NCBI RefSeq assembly: GCF_000715075.1
Contig: NC_134088.1
Span: 930,001-994,000 of the forward strand
DNA length: 64,000 nucleotides
Source of the DNA: Nicotiana tabacum
Lineage: Eukaryota > Streptophyta > Magnoliopsida > Solanales > Solanaceae
Direction: 5' to 3'
In this document: positions 25,023 to 36,825 of the stretch, piece by piece
Layout of the letters: the number at the start of each line of letters is the position of its first letter
Numbering within the stretch: position 1 is the stretch's first letter
The notes under the pieces: generated by a model
The model's input: only the letters and a program-made list of their open reading frames with translations
Told to the model about the DNA's origin: nothing
Database searches by the model: none
Translations under genes and position numbers: made by a program

Positions 25023-25734
25023 TGTCACGACCCTAATTTCCCACCGTCGGACCGTGATGGTGCCTAATATTATACTCACTAGGCAAGCCAACGTTACAAC
25101 TTATTTCACCTTTTAACAATTTACAAGTTAACAAAAGTAAATCAGTGGAATAAATGCGGAAGAACAGAATTTAACAGATTATCTTAATACTAATAATGAA
25201 ACTGTAATAAAACTCCACCCAGAACTGGTGTCACAACTCACGAACAATCTACGAATACTACAAACAATGGCCTGAACAAAGAAATATACATCTGTCTTGA
25301 AAGTAGATAAAACACAAAAGAAATAGGATAGAAAGGGACGTCAGGGCATGCGGACGCCTGCAGTACTACCTTGGGTCTCTAGTGGACTGAAGACAGCAAC
25401 CTCGAACTATGGTCCGTATGGTCCAGTACCGGGATCTACACAGAAAGTGCAGAGTGCAGTATCAGTACAACCGACTCCATGTACTGGTAAGTGCCGAACC
25501 TAACCTCGACGAAGTAGTGACGAGGCTAGGACACGACAACCAACATAAACTTGTGCAGATAAATAATATACTAACAGAATAACAATAATAGAAGCTAAAC
25601 AGAAATTAACAGGAAGGGGCAACATGCTATGAGGGTACCAGAATAAGAAATCACAGTAGTAATGGAAATTAAACAATTAATGCATTTGAACCGACAACAT
25701 CAAATAATCACAGCAACAAAAAATACACGACATC

Positions 25735-26020
25735 ACCCTACGTGCTTTTACTTTCAATCCTCGCAATGCAATTAATAATAGAAATGTGCACGGCATCACC
25801 CTTCGTGCTTTATCACTCTTCCTCACCATATGAATAATAGAAACGTGCACGATATCAACCTTCGTGCTTTATCTCTCTTCCTCATCATATGCATCAATAT
25901 AAATGTAAATGTGCATGTCATCATCCTTCGTGCTTTATCACTCTTCCTCACCATATGCATAAGTATGAATGTTCATGTCATCACCCTTTGTGCTTTATCA
26001 CTCTTTCTTTACCCAAACAA
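25735..26020. repeat. 60-66 bp tandem repeat within the LTR
   Basis: Five imperfect copies sharing catcacccttcgtgctttat, cactcttcctcaccatatg and aatgtgca. They create an incidental open frame (25830-26057). Confidence 0.8.
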
Positions 26021-26869
26021 TAGAAACAATAACATCCAGCAAGAGAATCAGCTATAACCAATCTCGTTTCAACAGTTAAATTCACAATGTGACTCTCAAC
26101 TTAAGCCAACACTCAACAATTACCCAATGACAAGAAAATATAACAAAACTTGTTCAACATGAAGAGTAACCAGCTTAAGCATGAACAATACGTGATATGA
26201 GATAGAATGGTTACAAGTATATGGCTCATTTGCATGCTATGACCCAACAACAACGTACAGATACTCGTCATCACACCTATACATCGTACTCAACAATTAA
26301 ACATGTAGCAATTAAGACAACAATACATATTCCCTCAAGCTAAGGTTAGACCAAACACTTACTTCGATTCCACGGCTAAAATCAAGCCTCAAATACCGCT
26401 TTCCCTCTAGATTCCACCTCCAATCCACTCGTATCTAATCATAATTAACTTTATAACATCAGTTATCGCTAAATAAATTAATTCCAATACATAATTATAG
26501 GTTTCCTAACATTTTTACCAAAAAGTCAAAAATCGACCCCGGGCTTGCTTGGTCAAAACTCGAGGTTCAGACCAAAACACATTCACCCATGAGCCCAAAT
26601 ATATAATTAGTTTCGAAATACGACCCCAAATCGAGGTCTAAATCCCAATTTTACAAAAATCCCTAATTATACCCAAACCCCTGATTTCTACCATAAAACC
26701 TTAGATTTTTGGATGAAAATTGATGAAATGCAATGGGTAATTGAGAGAAAGTGGTTTAGAATCATATACCAACACTTTGGGGAAGAACTTGACTCTTGAA
26801 AATCGCCTCTAAGCTTTCTTGGTTTTGAAAATATGAAATTATGGAAGTCTTCCGTTTTTTATTCTGTTT

Positions 26870-27200
26870 TTAAAACACTGGACAGACTTTCTTCGTGTTC
26901 GAGATGCTTTGCGGCCAGAAGGGCCTTCACGTTCGCAAAGAGCTGCTCGCGTTTGCGACGGTCTTTCCTCCTTGACCATCGCGTTCGCAGGCCTTGGACC
27001 ACGTTCATGAAGAACAACTCAGAGATTTCCCCCAGCCACCTCCATTACACTACGTGTTTGCGTATGGTCGGTCGCGTTCGCGAAGAGCAATCCCCCAGTG
27101 CTCCGCGTTCGCGACCAAGGCCTCGTGTTCGCGTAGAAGAAACCCCTCCCCAGCCCAGCTTGCACTTCGTGTTCGCGATATTTGCTTCGCGAGCGCGAAG
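26870..27200. repeat. GC- and CpG-rich island in the LTR
   Basis: In an otherwise AT-rich LTR this stretch repeats cgttcgcga-like words (gttcgcg, cgcgttcgcg, gagcgcgaag) about ten times at irregular spacing. Overlapping open frames on both strands are by-products of the CpG richness. Confidence 0.75.
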
Positions 27201-27984
27201 CTCAACGTATATGAATACCAGAAGGAGCAAAAGAACAGAAATTCCTAAGTGCAAATCACCTCGTGGCCTATCCAAAACACACCCGAGCCCTCGGGGTTCC
27301 AAACCAAACATGCATACAAGTCTAAAAATCATACAGACTTGCTCGCATGATCAAATCGCCAAAATAACACCTAGAACTATGAATTTAGCATCAAAATTAA
27401 GAAAAATCTCAAGAACACTTAAAGTTTCTATTTTCACAATCGAGGTCCGAATCACGTCATATAAACTCCGTTTCTTACCAAATTTTACAGACATAAACGT
27501 AAATACCATAGTAAACCTGTACCGGGCTCCGGAACCAAAATACGGTCCCTATACCATCGAATCAAGCATCATTAAATTTTCAAAAACTATTATATTTCCA
27601 GTTAAACAATTTTCTTCAAAAATTCATTTCTCGGGTTAGGGACCTTGGAATTCAATTCCTGGCATACACCCAAGTCCCATATTTTTCTACGGACCCTCCG
27701 GAACCGTCAAATTCGTTTACCCAAAATATTGACCGAAGTCAACTTAATTCAATTTTAAAGGTAAAATTTAGCATTTTTCTCATCATATAAGGGCTTTCCG
27801 GATATACGCCCGGACTGCGCACGCAAATCAAGGAAAGACAAAAGGAGGTTTTTAAGGCTTCGAAACACAGATTTGACTTCTAAAATAAGAGATGACCTTT
27901 TGGGTCATCACATTCTCCACCTTTAAAACAAACGTTCATCCTCGAACGAACATAGAAAAGTACTTGAGTCGGTAAAAAGATGGG

Positions 27985-29369
27985 GATATCAGCTCCACAT
28001 ATCGGACTCGGACTCCCAAGTATCTGCCTTGATAGGCTGACCTCTCCACCGAACAGGAGCCGAAGGATAACTCTTCAATCTCAACTGACAAATCTGCCGG
28101 TCTAGAATAGCTACCAGCTCCTCCTCATAGGTCAAGTCCTTGTCCAACTGGACAGTGCTGAAGTCTAACACGTGGGATAGATCTCCGTGATACTTCCGAA
28201 GCATGGACACATGAATCATTGGATGCACAGGTGATAAACTTGGTGGCAACGCAAGTCTGTAAGCCACCTCTCCCACTCGATCAAGGATATCAAAAGGCCC
28301 GATGAACCTAGGGCTTAACCCTTCTTCCCAAATCTCATCACGCACTACAGGGGCGACACCCGAAGTAACATTTGCTCTCCGACCATGAATGCCACATCAT
28401 GAACCTTACGGTCGGCATAACTCTTCTGCCTAGACTGAGCTGTACGAAGCCTATCCTGAATAATCTTAATCTTCTCCAAGGCATCCTGAACTAAATCTGT
28501 ACCCAACAACCGAGCCTCTCCCGGCTCAAACCACCCAACCGGCGACCAACACCACCTACCATATAATGCCTCATAGGGAGCCATCTGGATGCTCGACTGA
28601 TAACTGTTGTTGTAGGCAAACTCCGCCAATGGCAAGAACTAATCCCAAGAACCTCCAAGTCAATAACACATGCTCGGAGCATATCCTCCAAAATTTGAAT
28701 AGTATGCTCGGATTGTCCGTCTAAGGATGAAATGATGTGCTCAACTCGACTCGCGTACCCAAATCATGCTATACTGCCCTCTAGAAATGCGAGGTAAACT
28801 GCGTACCTCAGTCAGAAATGATAGATACGGGCACACCATGAAGACGAATGATCTCATGGATATAAATCTCTGCCAACCGCTCAGAAGAATATGAAACTAA
28901 CACAGGAATGAAATGCGCTAACTTAGTCAGCCTATCCACAATAACCCATACTACGTCAAACTTCTTATGAGTCCGAGGGAGTCCAACAACGAAGTCTATA
29001 GTGATATGCTCCCACTTCCACTCAAGAATCTCAATCTGCTGAAGCAAACCACCAGGTCTCTGATGCTCGTACTTTACCTGTTGGAAATTCAAACACTGAT
29101 CTACATACATAACAATATCCTTCTTCATCCTCCTCCACTAATAATGTTGCCGCAAGTCCTGATACATCTTAGCGGCGCCGGGATGAATAGAATACTGGGA
29201 ACTATGGGCCTCCTCTAGAATTAACTCACGAAGTCCATCCACATTAGGAACACAAACTAAATCATGCATACTCAACACTCCGTCATCTCCAACTGTAACC
29301 TGCTTGGAACCTCCGTTCCGCACTGTGTCTCTAAGGATAAGCAAATGAGAAGCATCATACTGCCTATCG
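27985..29369 (-). pseudogene. Chromovirus integrase and C-terminal pol (broken)
   Basis: Reading leftwards: the integrase N-terminal zinc-finger region (H..H around HSSQYSIHPG, then CLNFQQ where the CxxC second cysteine is Phe), the catalytic core (WEHITIDFVVGLPR, DRLTKLAHFIPV, GVPVSIISD), a break near 28640-28800, MPLAEFAYNNSYQSSIQMAP, then the C-terminal region ([30 protein letters not shown]) and a weak chromodomain end (VRWRGQP..ADTWE). A stop falls before the usual final aromatic tail. Integrase normally joins element DNA to the host; the chromodomain is thought to guide it to heterochromatin. At least two frameshifts make this copy inactive. Confidence 0.85.
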
Positions 29370-32300
29370 TGCCCCCTTTTCCTCCGCGAAGAAAGCTCGG
29401 GTTTTGACATTCATGGGGGTAATAACTCATTTCCTTTTGGGAATTGGGTACTTGAAGAGTCTCCACCTAACGGATTATGGTACATTAGGGCAGCTAGAGC
29501 GATTAACTCTTTGATTGGTTTGCATTACCAGAGATTTAGGGTAAGGGCTTAAAATAACCTTGAGGGGAAGGTGTTAGGCACTCCTCGCGGTCCACAACGC
29601 TGGGTACCGACTGAACTTAACTTATGAATTAGTCCTTTAACAAATAAATAGTTGAATCAAATAATTTGCACGTAAAGCACGTTGGACGTTGTATAACTCA
29701 AATAATAAGACAAAGATTTGAACAAGTTGTATACATATAAAAACAAAGTTTTAAATAGAAGGGATTTGGGAAAGGAGGGGTCCTAGGTTGGTTAGCCTAC
29801 AGAATCACCCCACACAATGTTCGGTAAATACTCCTCAATGAGGGGCTACACGTGACGTTGGCGCGTAGTCATCATATCCCATATCTACCCTTCCCACCCC
29901 CTTAGTGGTTATTAAAGCGAGTGTTGGTTAGCGATCTCTATTGCATGCTATTACCCGTCCCTTCTTAATGGCCTTAGAGGAAATTAGGACCTCTACCTAT
30001 AGGCAATTCTAGACAGACTCCTAAGGTTAAAAGGAGAAAATACTAAGGCGACATGTAAGAACAAATAGGACTTTAGCACATAAGGCAGGAAAAAAAAGCA
30101 ATTAGAGGCTCAGGTTTACCTCCGCAAACAACACACATAAGCAACTCGACTCAAACGCAAATAAAGGCCGTATTGTTAAACAATATCCTAAGACATGATG
30201 TCTAAGTGAATATCAAGACATAAAAGATAGGCAGTTTATTTCATAAACTCAAAAGTACTGGCCCTATCCATTTTCCTACTGATTTTAAGCCTGTTAATCA
30301 GAACACATTAAATAGCAGAAACAGTTTCAGAGTTACTGAATTTAAACTCGCCCTATAAGCTTGACTAAACGCAGCATAGTGATGCCTAAAAGCAGGATAG
30401 CTATGTTAATATAGTAAAACAACGAGCAAATTTTAAAACAGACTTTTGAATTCCTATAGGCATGCTTTCTAATAGCAAATTAGAGTAGTACTCGAAATAA
30501 TTCATTTCAGGGAAAACAAACCACTAATTAGACCAGTTTCGAAGTAAACTAATAATAAACTAAACTGACTTATTTAAACTAAACTGATTTTAGATCTATA
30601 GGTAGAATTTCTGATGTTGTTCCTTATGAGCATGGTATCTAGTTGTTTATAAACTTATAGGCATGATTTCTAGTGGAAATAAATGTAAACAACCATTGGA
30701 ACAGAAACTTGAACTTGATCACATGCTTAAGTATGATATCTATTGGTGAAATTGATTATAAAACCTATAGGCATGATTGCTAGCATGGTGAGGCAAACAT
30801 AGCGAATATATGAAATCCTATAGGTATGGTTTCTAACATGGTAGGGCAGACATAGCAAAATACGAGATCTTATAGGCATGGTTTCTACCCATATTGCCCC
30901 ATAAATATGTAACTACCCATCCCTTTTCACTAGTCACCCCAACATTCATTTACAAATTATTTCAAACCAGATAAATGAATTACATAAATAGATAAAAAGA
31001 AAAAGAAGAAGTTACACTATAGGGAGCCTGAAGCAGGCCCAAGTTTTTCCCAAAACCTCCGATAGCCTCAAATGCCAATTTCATAGACAATATCATTGTC
31101 TAGGTGCGTCATAGTTCCCTAAGGATCTCAAGGATTCCAGGCAGTGCTCACACCTAGACTTTGCAACCAAATTGAGTAAGTGCAGTGTGGAAGGGCCAGC
31201 CTCAGTTTGCCAGAGTTTAGAGAGTTCTTAAGAGGATCCCAAGGCAGTACACACACTGGAGGGGGCAGAATCGAGTGACCTAGGAGTAGAGTGAGAGTGC
31301 TTGACATAGTTTGGAAAAGGTTTCAGTAGGAAAATAGTGTTAAAAAAGATTTGTTTGAAATAGTTTTGTAAAAACACATAGGGAGTTATTAAATAAGACA
31401 ATTTGAAAAGGGTAAGGTGACTAACAATCAATACAGAACCAGAAGAGGTTTATTAGCACTTCAATACATAGAGTCAAATAGGTACACACATCCATTCAGG
31501 GGTAATGGGGATTTGGGATAAGCATAGGGCATATAATGAGTATAGATGTACATAGGTTTAGAATCAGAGAAGCCTTGAAAGGGGTCAAGGGCTTTTAAAA
31601 TATAGCATGAACTTTAGAGTTAATACAGAATCAAATAGGCTTAGGACAACCAATTACTTCATATAGGAAGGTGCATGCCAGGAATCAGAGAAACATAGTC
31701 ACATTGGGGTATACTAGAAAGTGATTCATGAGCAGGCTAATCCTAAGTGGTATATAGCATGGAGTAAAGAAGACAATGAAGTAGACATGTTAATTGCAGG
31801 TTGAACAACAAAACCATAGATAGAAACATATTAGAAACATGAAAAATTGAAGTAATAGGAGAAGCATATTGTTTTGGGACTTGAATTAAAATCAGAACAT
31901 ACCAGTAGAGAGATGGTAAACACAAAGTGAGGAATAGGAAAGCACAATAGTTAGCCTTGGCTTGTAGCAGGCTAACTCAGAATAATAGCAAGTAATCAAA
32001 GAGATAGCAGAAACTTTTTGAGTATGAGAGAGATTTTTAACCAAAAAATGTTTGCGTCTGTGTTAATCAGAGAGTATGTCTATATAGTAGTTCGAAACTA
32101 GGTAAAATAAGGCAAGAATCACCATAGCATAGTAATTATGGAACTCAGAACCAATTAGAGAAAAATCTGTACAAGTACTCCCATAATTTGAGGGAATCAG
32201 TTCAAACGGTAAATAAGGAAAGAAATCAATGTACAACCAATAAGGAAGATTTCAAACTCAGTAAGTATAGGGTAAACAATTAGGGCTAAGTTCGGAAAAC

Positions 32301-33905
32301 TCTAATTAAGGAGATAGTCAGTAAGAATAAACTACCAATGTAGACAAGGTAGGCAAATCAATTTGAATAGAAAGGGTAGGAATTGAAGGTTTAAAGTAAG
32401 GTCTTCCAATCAAACCATGAAATAGGGAATCCAAAATCAATCAAAGAGAAAGTCATGAGTACGTGTTTAGCATATAAATAGAGTAAGATAAGAATAACCA
32501 GACATAGCAAGCAAAGAGGCAAGTCTTGAACAGTCAAGATGAACCCAAGCACATAGAGTTGATTGTAAGTTAGGCTAAGAAGCTCAATAGAAACACATTC
32601 GAGGCAAGATAGTCATAGAAACTCAAATAAGAACCGGTTAGTCACAGAACTAAACGAAGAAACCTAGAAAATTAGTGCTTTCAACATAGACGAGTTAAAG
32701 ATGTGATAAACTCATAGAATCAGTTAAAATAATGCAAGAAATAGAAGTTTAAACACAAAGAATCAGTTAAACAAGGTTTTAAAAGATGTTTTGAAACCCT
32801 AATTTTAGAAGAAGGTGAAAAACTCTTGAAATCAATGATTCTTTGTAAAGAGTTCCAAGGAATGTGTAAAACATTAAAGAAACAAACTCAAATCGTCCTA
32901 GATATGTACAGATCTAGGATATATAGGAAGAAATTAGGGTTTCAAAAGAAACCTATATAGAGATGAAAGAACCTATCTAGAATCCCAAGGATCGTAACAA
33001 ATACAATATGATTTTGCTCGAAATCACATTTGAGTAGCCAAGAACAGACAAGTGATGAACCCTAGATGCAAGTCGGCATGGCCCTGGAAGACCTTAGAGA
33101 AGGCATGAGAGAAGCCATTGGAGGCTTAGGAGACGATGAGAGGTCACCAGAGATGACCGGAGAAGAGAGGTCGATGTTTGAAGGGCTAGGGTTAGGTTGA
33201 GAGTGTTTTGAGAGAGGAGAGGATCTTAGGGCAGCGGATGAGGGAAAATGGTTAGGGTTGGGGGGTCGTTTGGAATAAAAAAGGCAAGATTGAACGAGAG
33301 CCGTTGATCTAAAAGGATTTGATAGGTTTTGGGTCGGGTAGGTGCATTTAGAGCCTGGTTCGGGTTATTTAATTCGAAATTGGGCTGGGTTATTGGGTTT
33401 AATTGAGGCTAAAATTGAAATAAATTTGGCTAGATTTTAAATAGCCAATTTATCCCCATATAATTTCTAATAAATAATAGATAATTTATAAAAAAATAAT
33501 TTCGTATACTAAAATGATTTAAAATAGATATTTAACATTTTAAAAATATAGAAGACCAATTTTATGAATATAAATATAATTATACATTAATAGGGCTAAT
33601 ATTGCAATTGTATGCAAATTAGTTTTAAAAACATAAATGCAATTATAAAAAAAATGCACAAAAAATATTTAAACAACGTTTTGGCATAAATATAGGATTT
33701 AGATGATTAAATTATCACAACAATAATTTGAAGAATAATTATTGGAGATTTTATAAGTAAAAGGGGAGAAAATAAATCAATTTAAAATCTTCAAAATTAT
33801 AGAAAAATTACAAAAACCTTGTGCATGCTTATATATGCATATATGTGCTATTTTGAAAGTATTTATGCATATTTAAAATATATAGGAAAAAATTGGGTAT
33901 CAACA
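29370..33905 (-). repeat. 3' LTR of the minus-strand Ogre-type element (4536 bp)
   Basis: On the minus strand it begins tgttgatacccaatt right after the purine tract aaagaggggcagc and ends in ggggca at the chromovirus junction. It contains a conserved block near 29460-29620 (gagtctccacctaacggatt, ccttgaggggaaggtgttag) common in Solanaceae Tat-type LTRs, and degenerate cctataggcatggtttcta-like repeats at 30440-30900. No genes. The length is in the 4-5 kb range known for Ogre LTRs. Confidence 0.75.
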
Positions 33906-33918
33906 GCTGCCCCTCTTT
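33906..33918 (-). other. Polypurine tract
   Basis: aaagaggggcagc on the minus strand, immediately upstream (in element sense) of the LTR start tgttgatac. The plus-strand element has nearly the same tract (aaagagggacagc) before its own LTR. Confidence 0.75.
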
Positions 33919-34569
33919 ACCCAAGAAGGATGAAAAGAATTTTCGGGTAAAGAAATGTTGGCCAATTTTGACCGGTGGGATGCTTTGGAATCATTGCAAG
34001 AATGGACACGAGGTGCCGAAGTGGCTATGGTGAGCAGTTAAAGCTCGGAATAGTTGAAGGAACTGGAGCGAGATCGCTCCTGCTAGGATAGCGGTTGCTT
34101 ACTGGTTACCTGCAGATAAAACATGCTACAAACATGTATTTGCGAAAAATTAAACATGATGTAGATTCCCTTTGGACCATGAAGGTTGTCCTTTGGACTG
34201 TTAAAGATGATGTCCTTGGACCATGACGTCCTGGGCTATGAATTGTTTAGTGAGGGATTCGCAGGCCATGAAATGGCGTTCTCGGTCCATGACAATGGTG
34301 CCTTCAAACCATGACGCCTTTGAATAATGATATGCAAATTTGAGGGATCCTCAGGCCATGGCATGGTGTCTTCTGGCTATGAGGATGATGCCTTTGGATA
34401 GATTGGCGATATTTTAGCCTATGATATGCAATAGTCATGATGTTAACAAGACAAGGCTTAGTCTTGTGAAATGGAGGGCAAAGCTTAGCCCGATTGAAAA
34501 GCAAATAAAAAGTACTAGAAATAGAGCAATATTCGTGCAAAGAGGGACAATGCTTAGTACTTATGCGAA
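33919..34569 (-). repeat. Degenerate repeats in the element 3' region
   Basis: Non-coding. About 34160-34400 has imperfect 30-40 base repeats around ttggaccatgacgt and aggccatggcatggt words; the rest grades into the 28-base minisatellite to the right. Confidence 0.6.
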
Positions 34570-35105
34570 TGGGGAGGCAAGGATTAGCCTCATGCAAATA
34601 TCGAGTCAGGGATTAGCCTCATGCAAGTATGGAGTCAAGGATTAGACTCATGCAAATAGGGAGGCAGGAATTAGCCTCGTGCAAGTATGGAGTCAAGGAT
34701 TAGGGTGATTAGCCTCATGCAAGTATGGAGTCAAGGATTAGACTCATGCAAATAGGGAGGCGGGGATTAGCCTCATGCGAGTATGGAGTCAAGGATTAGA
34801 CTCATGTAAATATGGAGGCAAGGATTAGCCTCATACAAATAGGGAGGCAGGGATCAGCCTCATGCAGGTATGGAGTCAAGGATTAGACTCATGCAAATAG
34901 GGAGGCAGAGATTAGCCTTATGCGAGTATGGAGTCAAGGAATAGACTTATGCAAATAGGGATGCAGGGATTAGCCTCATGCAAATATGGAGTCAAGGATT
35001 AGACTCATGCAAATAGTGAGTCAGGGATTAGACTCATGCAAATATGGAGGCAAGGATTAGCCTCATGCAAATAGGGAGGTAAGGATTAGCCTCATGCAGA
35101 TAGCA
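34570..35105. repeat. 28/29-bp minisatellite with alternating monomers
   Basis: About 19 tandem monomers. Two types mostly alternate: gagtcaaggattagactcat and gaggcagggattagcctcat, each followed by gcaaatag(g) or gcaagtatg. The alternation produces a higher-order unit of about 57 bases. Each monomer holds a short inverted repeat (gattagcctcat against the preceding gaggc). Confidence 0.9.
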
Positions 35106-35479
35106 AGTAGTAGTCCTGCCTCATGCAGATAGCAAGTAGTAGTATATGTCTTAGCTGGAGATATATTCGGTGTCTGATGGACGGATGGATAGTGAATTTG
35201 CTTTGTGTATATATGTTTGCGAGCATTATCGTTACGCCAAATGTGCCTGCGTCCAAAGAAAAGTTGTAAGTTTTGTGGGGAGAGGTTGGTTCGTGCTTCT
35301 ACCCGTTGGCCTCGCTTTGCTCCATCCTAGAAGCCCCTTTCGAGTTCCCCTAGGTAACATCTGACTGTTATGGAAATAGAGTTTTCGAAAATATGCAATT
35401 ATTGATAAAAATAGAGTTAATATATCAAGTAATTTTGATGAGCTAGTGACTGTAACACATTTCAAAAGTATTGCAGCTC

Positions 35480-35715
35480 TCTTATGGAGTTTTGAGGGTC
35501 CTCCTCAAAATTCTGGCCCAGTTTGGTAGATGATCTTTTGACCGTTTGCGGATAATAGGCCTTGCTGAATCTTTTTCGGAATTTTGAGAACCCTTCTCAA
35601 AATTCTGCCCCAATTTCTTAACTGACTTTCTGGCATGCGATGGCGTTGGTTGGACTTGCTCCAAATTTTGAGGACCCTCCTCAAAATTCTGCCCCAGTTT
35701 CTGAGCTTGGAGGAA
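35480..35715 (-). repeat. Three copies of a roughly 100-bp repeat
   Basis: The motif ttttgaggaccctcctcaaa followed by attctgccccagtttc occurs at about 35491, 35590 and 35670 with variations. On the element strand it reads aaactggggcagaatttt then gaggaggg. The inner sequence is an inverted repeat (ttttgagg-ccctcctcaaaa). Confidence 0.8.
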
Positions 35716-35736
35716 ATGGGAATTTTATTATGATAT

Positions 35737-35799
35737 GACCGAACCCATAAGGATGCCTACGTATCCCCTCTTAAACGGGAATCAGGTCAAGCGTAGTTC
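35737..35799 (-). other. Recurrent non-coding Ogre module (copy 1)
   Basis: Element-strand sequence runs from gaactacgcttgacctgatt through gatacgtaggcatcc to gggttcggtc, 30 bases after the integrase stop. Three related copies occur in the plus-strand element at 44536, 52588 and 55553. Function unknown. Confidence 0.8.
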
Positions 35800-35829
35800 A
35801 ATTACATCAGATGATGAAATGTAAATAAT

Positions 35830-36825
35830 CTAAGAATAGTATCTCTTGACTACATCTAAATTGATTGGTTTTGGCCAAATTTCTCCATCCATTTCCACGA
35901 GTATGAGTGTGCCTCCTGTCAACACCCTGTGAACTATGTACGAACCTTGCCTATTGGGAGAGAATTTCCTTTTGACTTCATCTTGATGTGGGAAGATCTT
36001 CTTCAGCACCAGCTGACCTGGTGCGAACTCTCTCGATTTGACCCTTTTGTTGAAAGCTCTAGACATTCTGTTCTGTTAAAGTTGGCCGTGACATACTGCG
36101 TTCATCCTCTTTCCATCGATAAGGGCCAATTGTTCATAGCGACTCTTTATCCACTCTTCATCGTTGAGTTTAGCTTCCTGTATGATTCTTAAAGAAGGAA
36201 TCTCCACCTCGGCTGGGATGACAGCCCCAGTACCATAAACCCGTATGTAGGGAGTTGCCCCGATTGATGTGCGAACCATGGTACGGTACCCCAATAGAGA
36301 AAAGGGTAACTTCTCATGCTATTGTTTGTGGTTCTCTACCATTTTCCTTAGTATCTTCTTAATATTTTTGTTGGCGGCTTCTACGGCTCCATTCATCTGA
36401 GTCTGTAGGTTGTGGAATTCTTGTGCTTGATTTTGAAAGCTTCACATATGGATTTCATTAGATCACTGTTGATATTGGCGGCGTTGTCAGTAATAATGGA
36501 CTTGGGAACTCCGAATCGGTAGACAATACGATCTTTGACAAAATCTGCGACGACTTTCTTGGTTACAACTTTGTAAGATGCAACTTCTACCCATTTTGTA
36601 AAGTAATAAATGGCTACCAGAATGAACCTGTGTCCGTTTGAAGCAGTGGGCTCAATTGGAACAATAACATCCATTCCCCAAGCGGCGAATGACCAAGGTG
36701 AGCTTGTTTCATTGAGCTCATTTGGCGACACTTTTATCTTGTCGGCATGCACTTGACATTGAAAGTATTTGCGGACATACTAGATGCAATTTGTCTCCAT
36801 GGTCATCCAAAAGTAACCGGTCCTA
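35830..36825 (-). pseudogene. Tat/Ogre integrase (broken)
   Basis: The element-sense order is: a fragment ILRTGYFWMTMET of the N-terminal region, the second half of the zinc finger (CQVHAD), the catalytic core (WSFAAWGMDVIVPIEP, FILVAIYYFTKWVE with D replaced by Y in the usual IDYFTKW, and GVPKSIITDNAAN), a gap, then MGYRTMVRTSIGATP and a C-terminal part ending DVVKRYYS. A frameshift separates the last two parts near 36070. Family role is insertion of the element cDNA; this copy lacks catalytic continuity. Its start is fused directly to the end of gag by a deletion. Confidence 0.85.

Larger units (their letters stand above)
25023..27912 (-). repeat. 3' LTR of the minus-strand chromovirus (2890 bp)
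   Basis: Minus-strand ends are tgtgatgacccaaaagg and gggtcgtgaca, typical of Solanaceae chromovirus LTRs, with TG...CA termini. The upstream polypurine tract fixes the left boundary of the LTR in element sense. Internal tandem repeats and a GC-rich island are listed separately. The 268-codon frame at 26833-27639 lies within the LTR and is not a gene. Confidence 0.85.
25023..29369 (-). mobile_element. Truncated Ty3/gypsy chromovirus (Tekay/Del type)
   Basis: Minus-strand element with a complete 3' LTR (25023-27912), a polypurine tract (aaaggtggagaa on the minus strand, 27913-27924) and the C-terminal half of pol (27985-29369). It ends inside the start of integrase at 29369, exactly where an Ogre-type LTR begins; RT, protease, gag and the 5' LTR are not in the window. 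Inserted in the satellite array. Confidence 0.85.

Noticed and set aside
26833..27639. 268-codon frame, longest in its area
   Set aside because: Lies wholly in a chromovirus LTR and owes its length to the CpG-rich island; composition is Arg/Ser-rich and overlaps frames on both strands.
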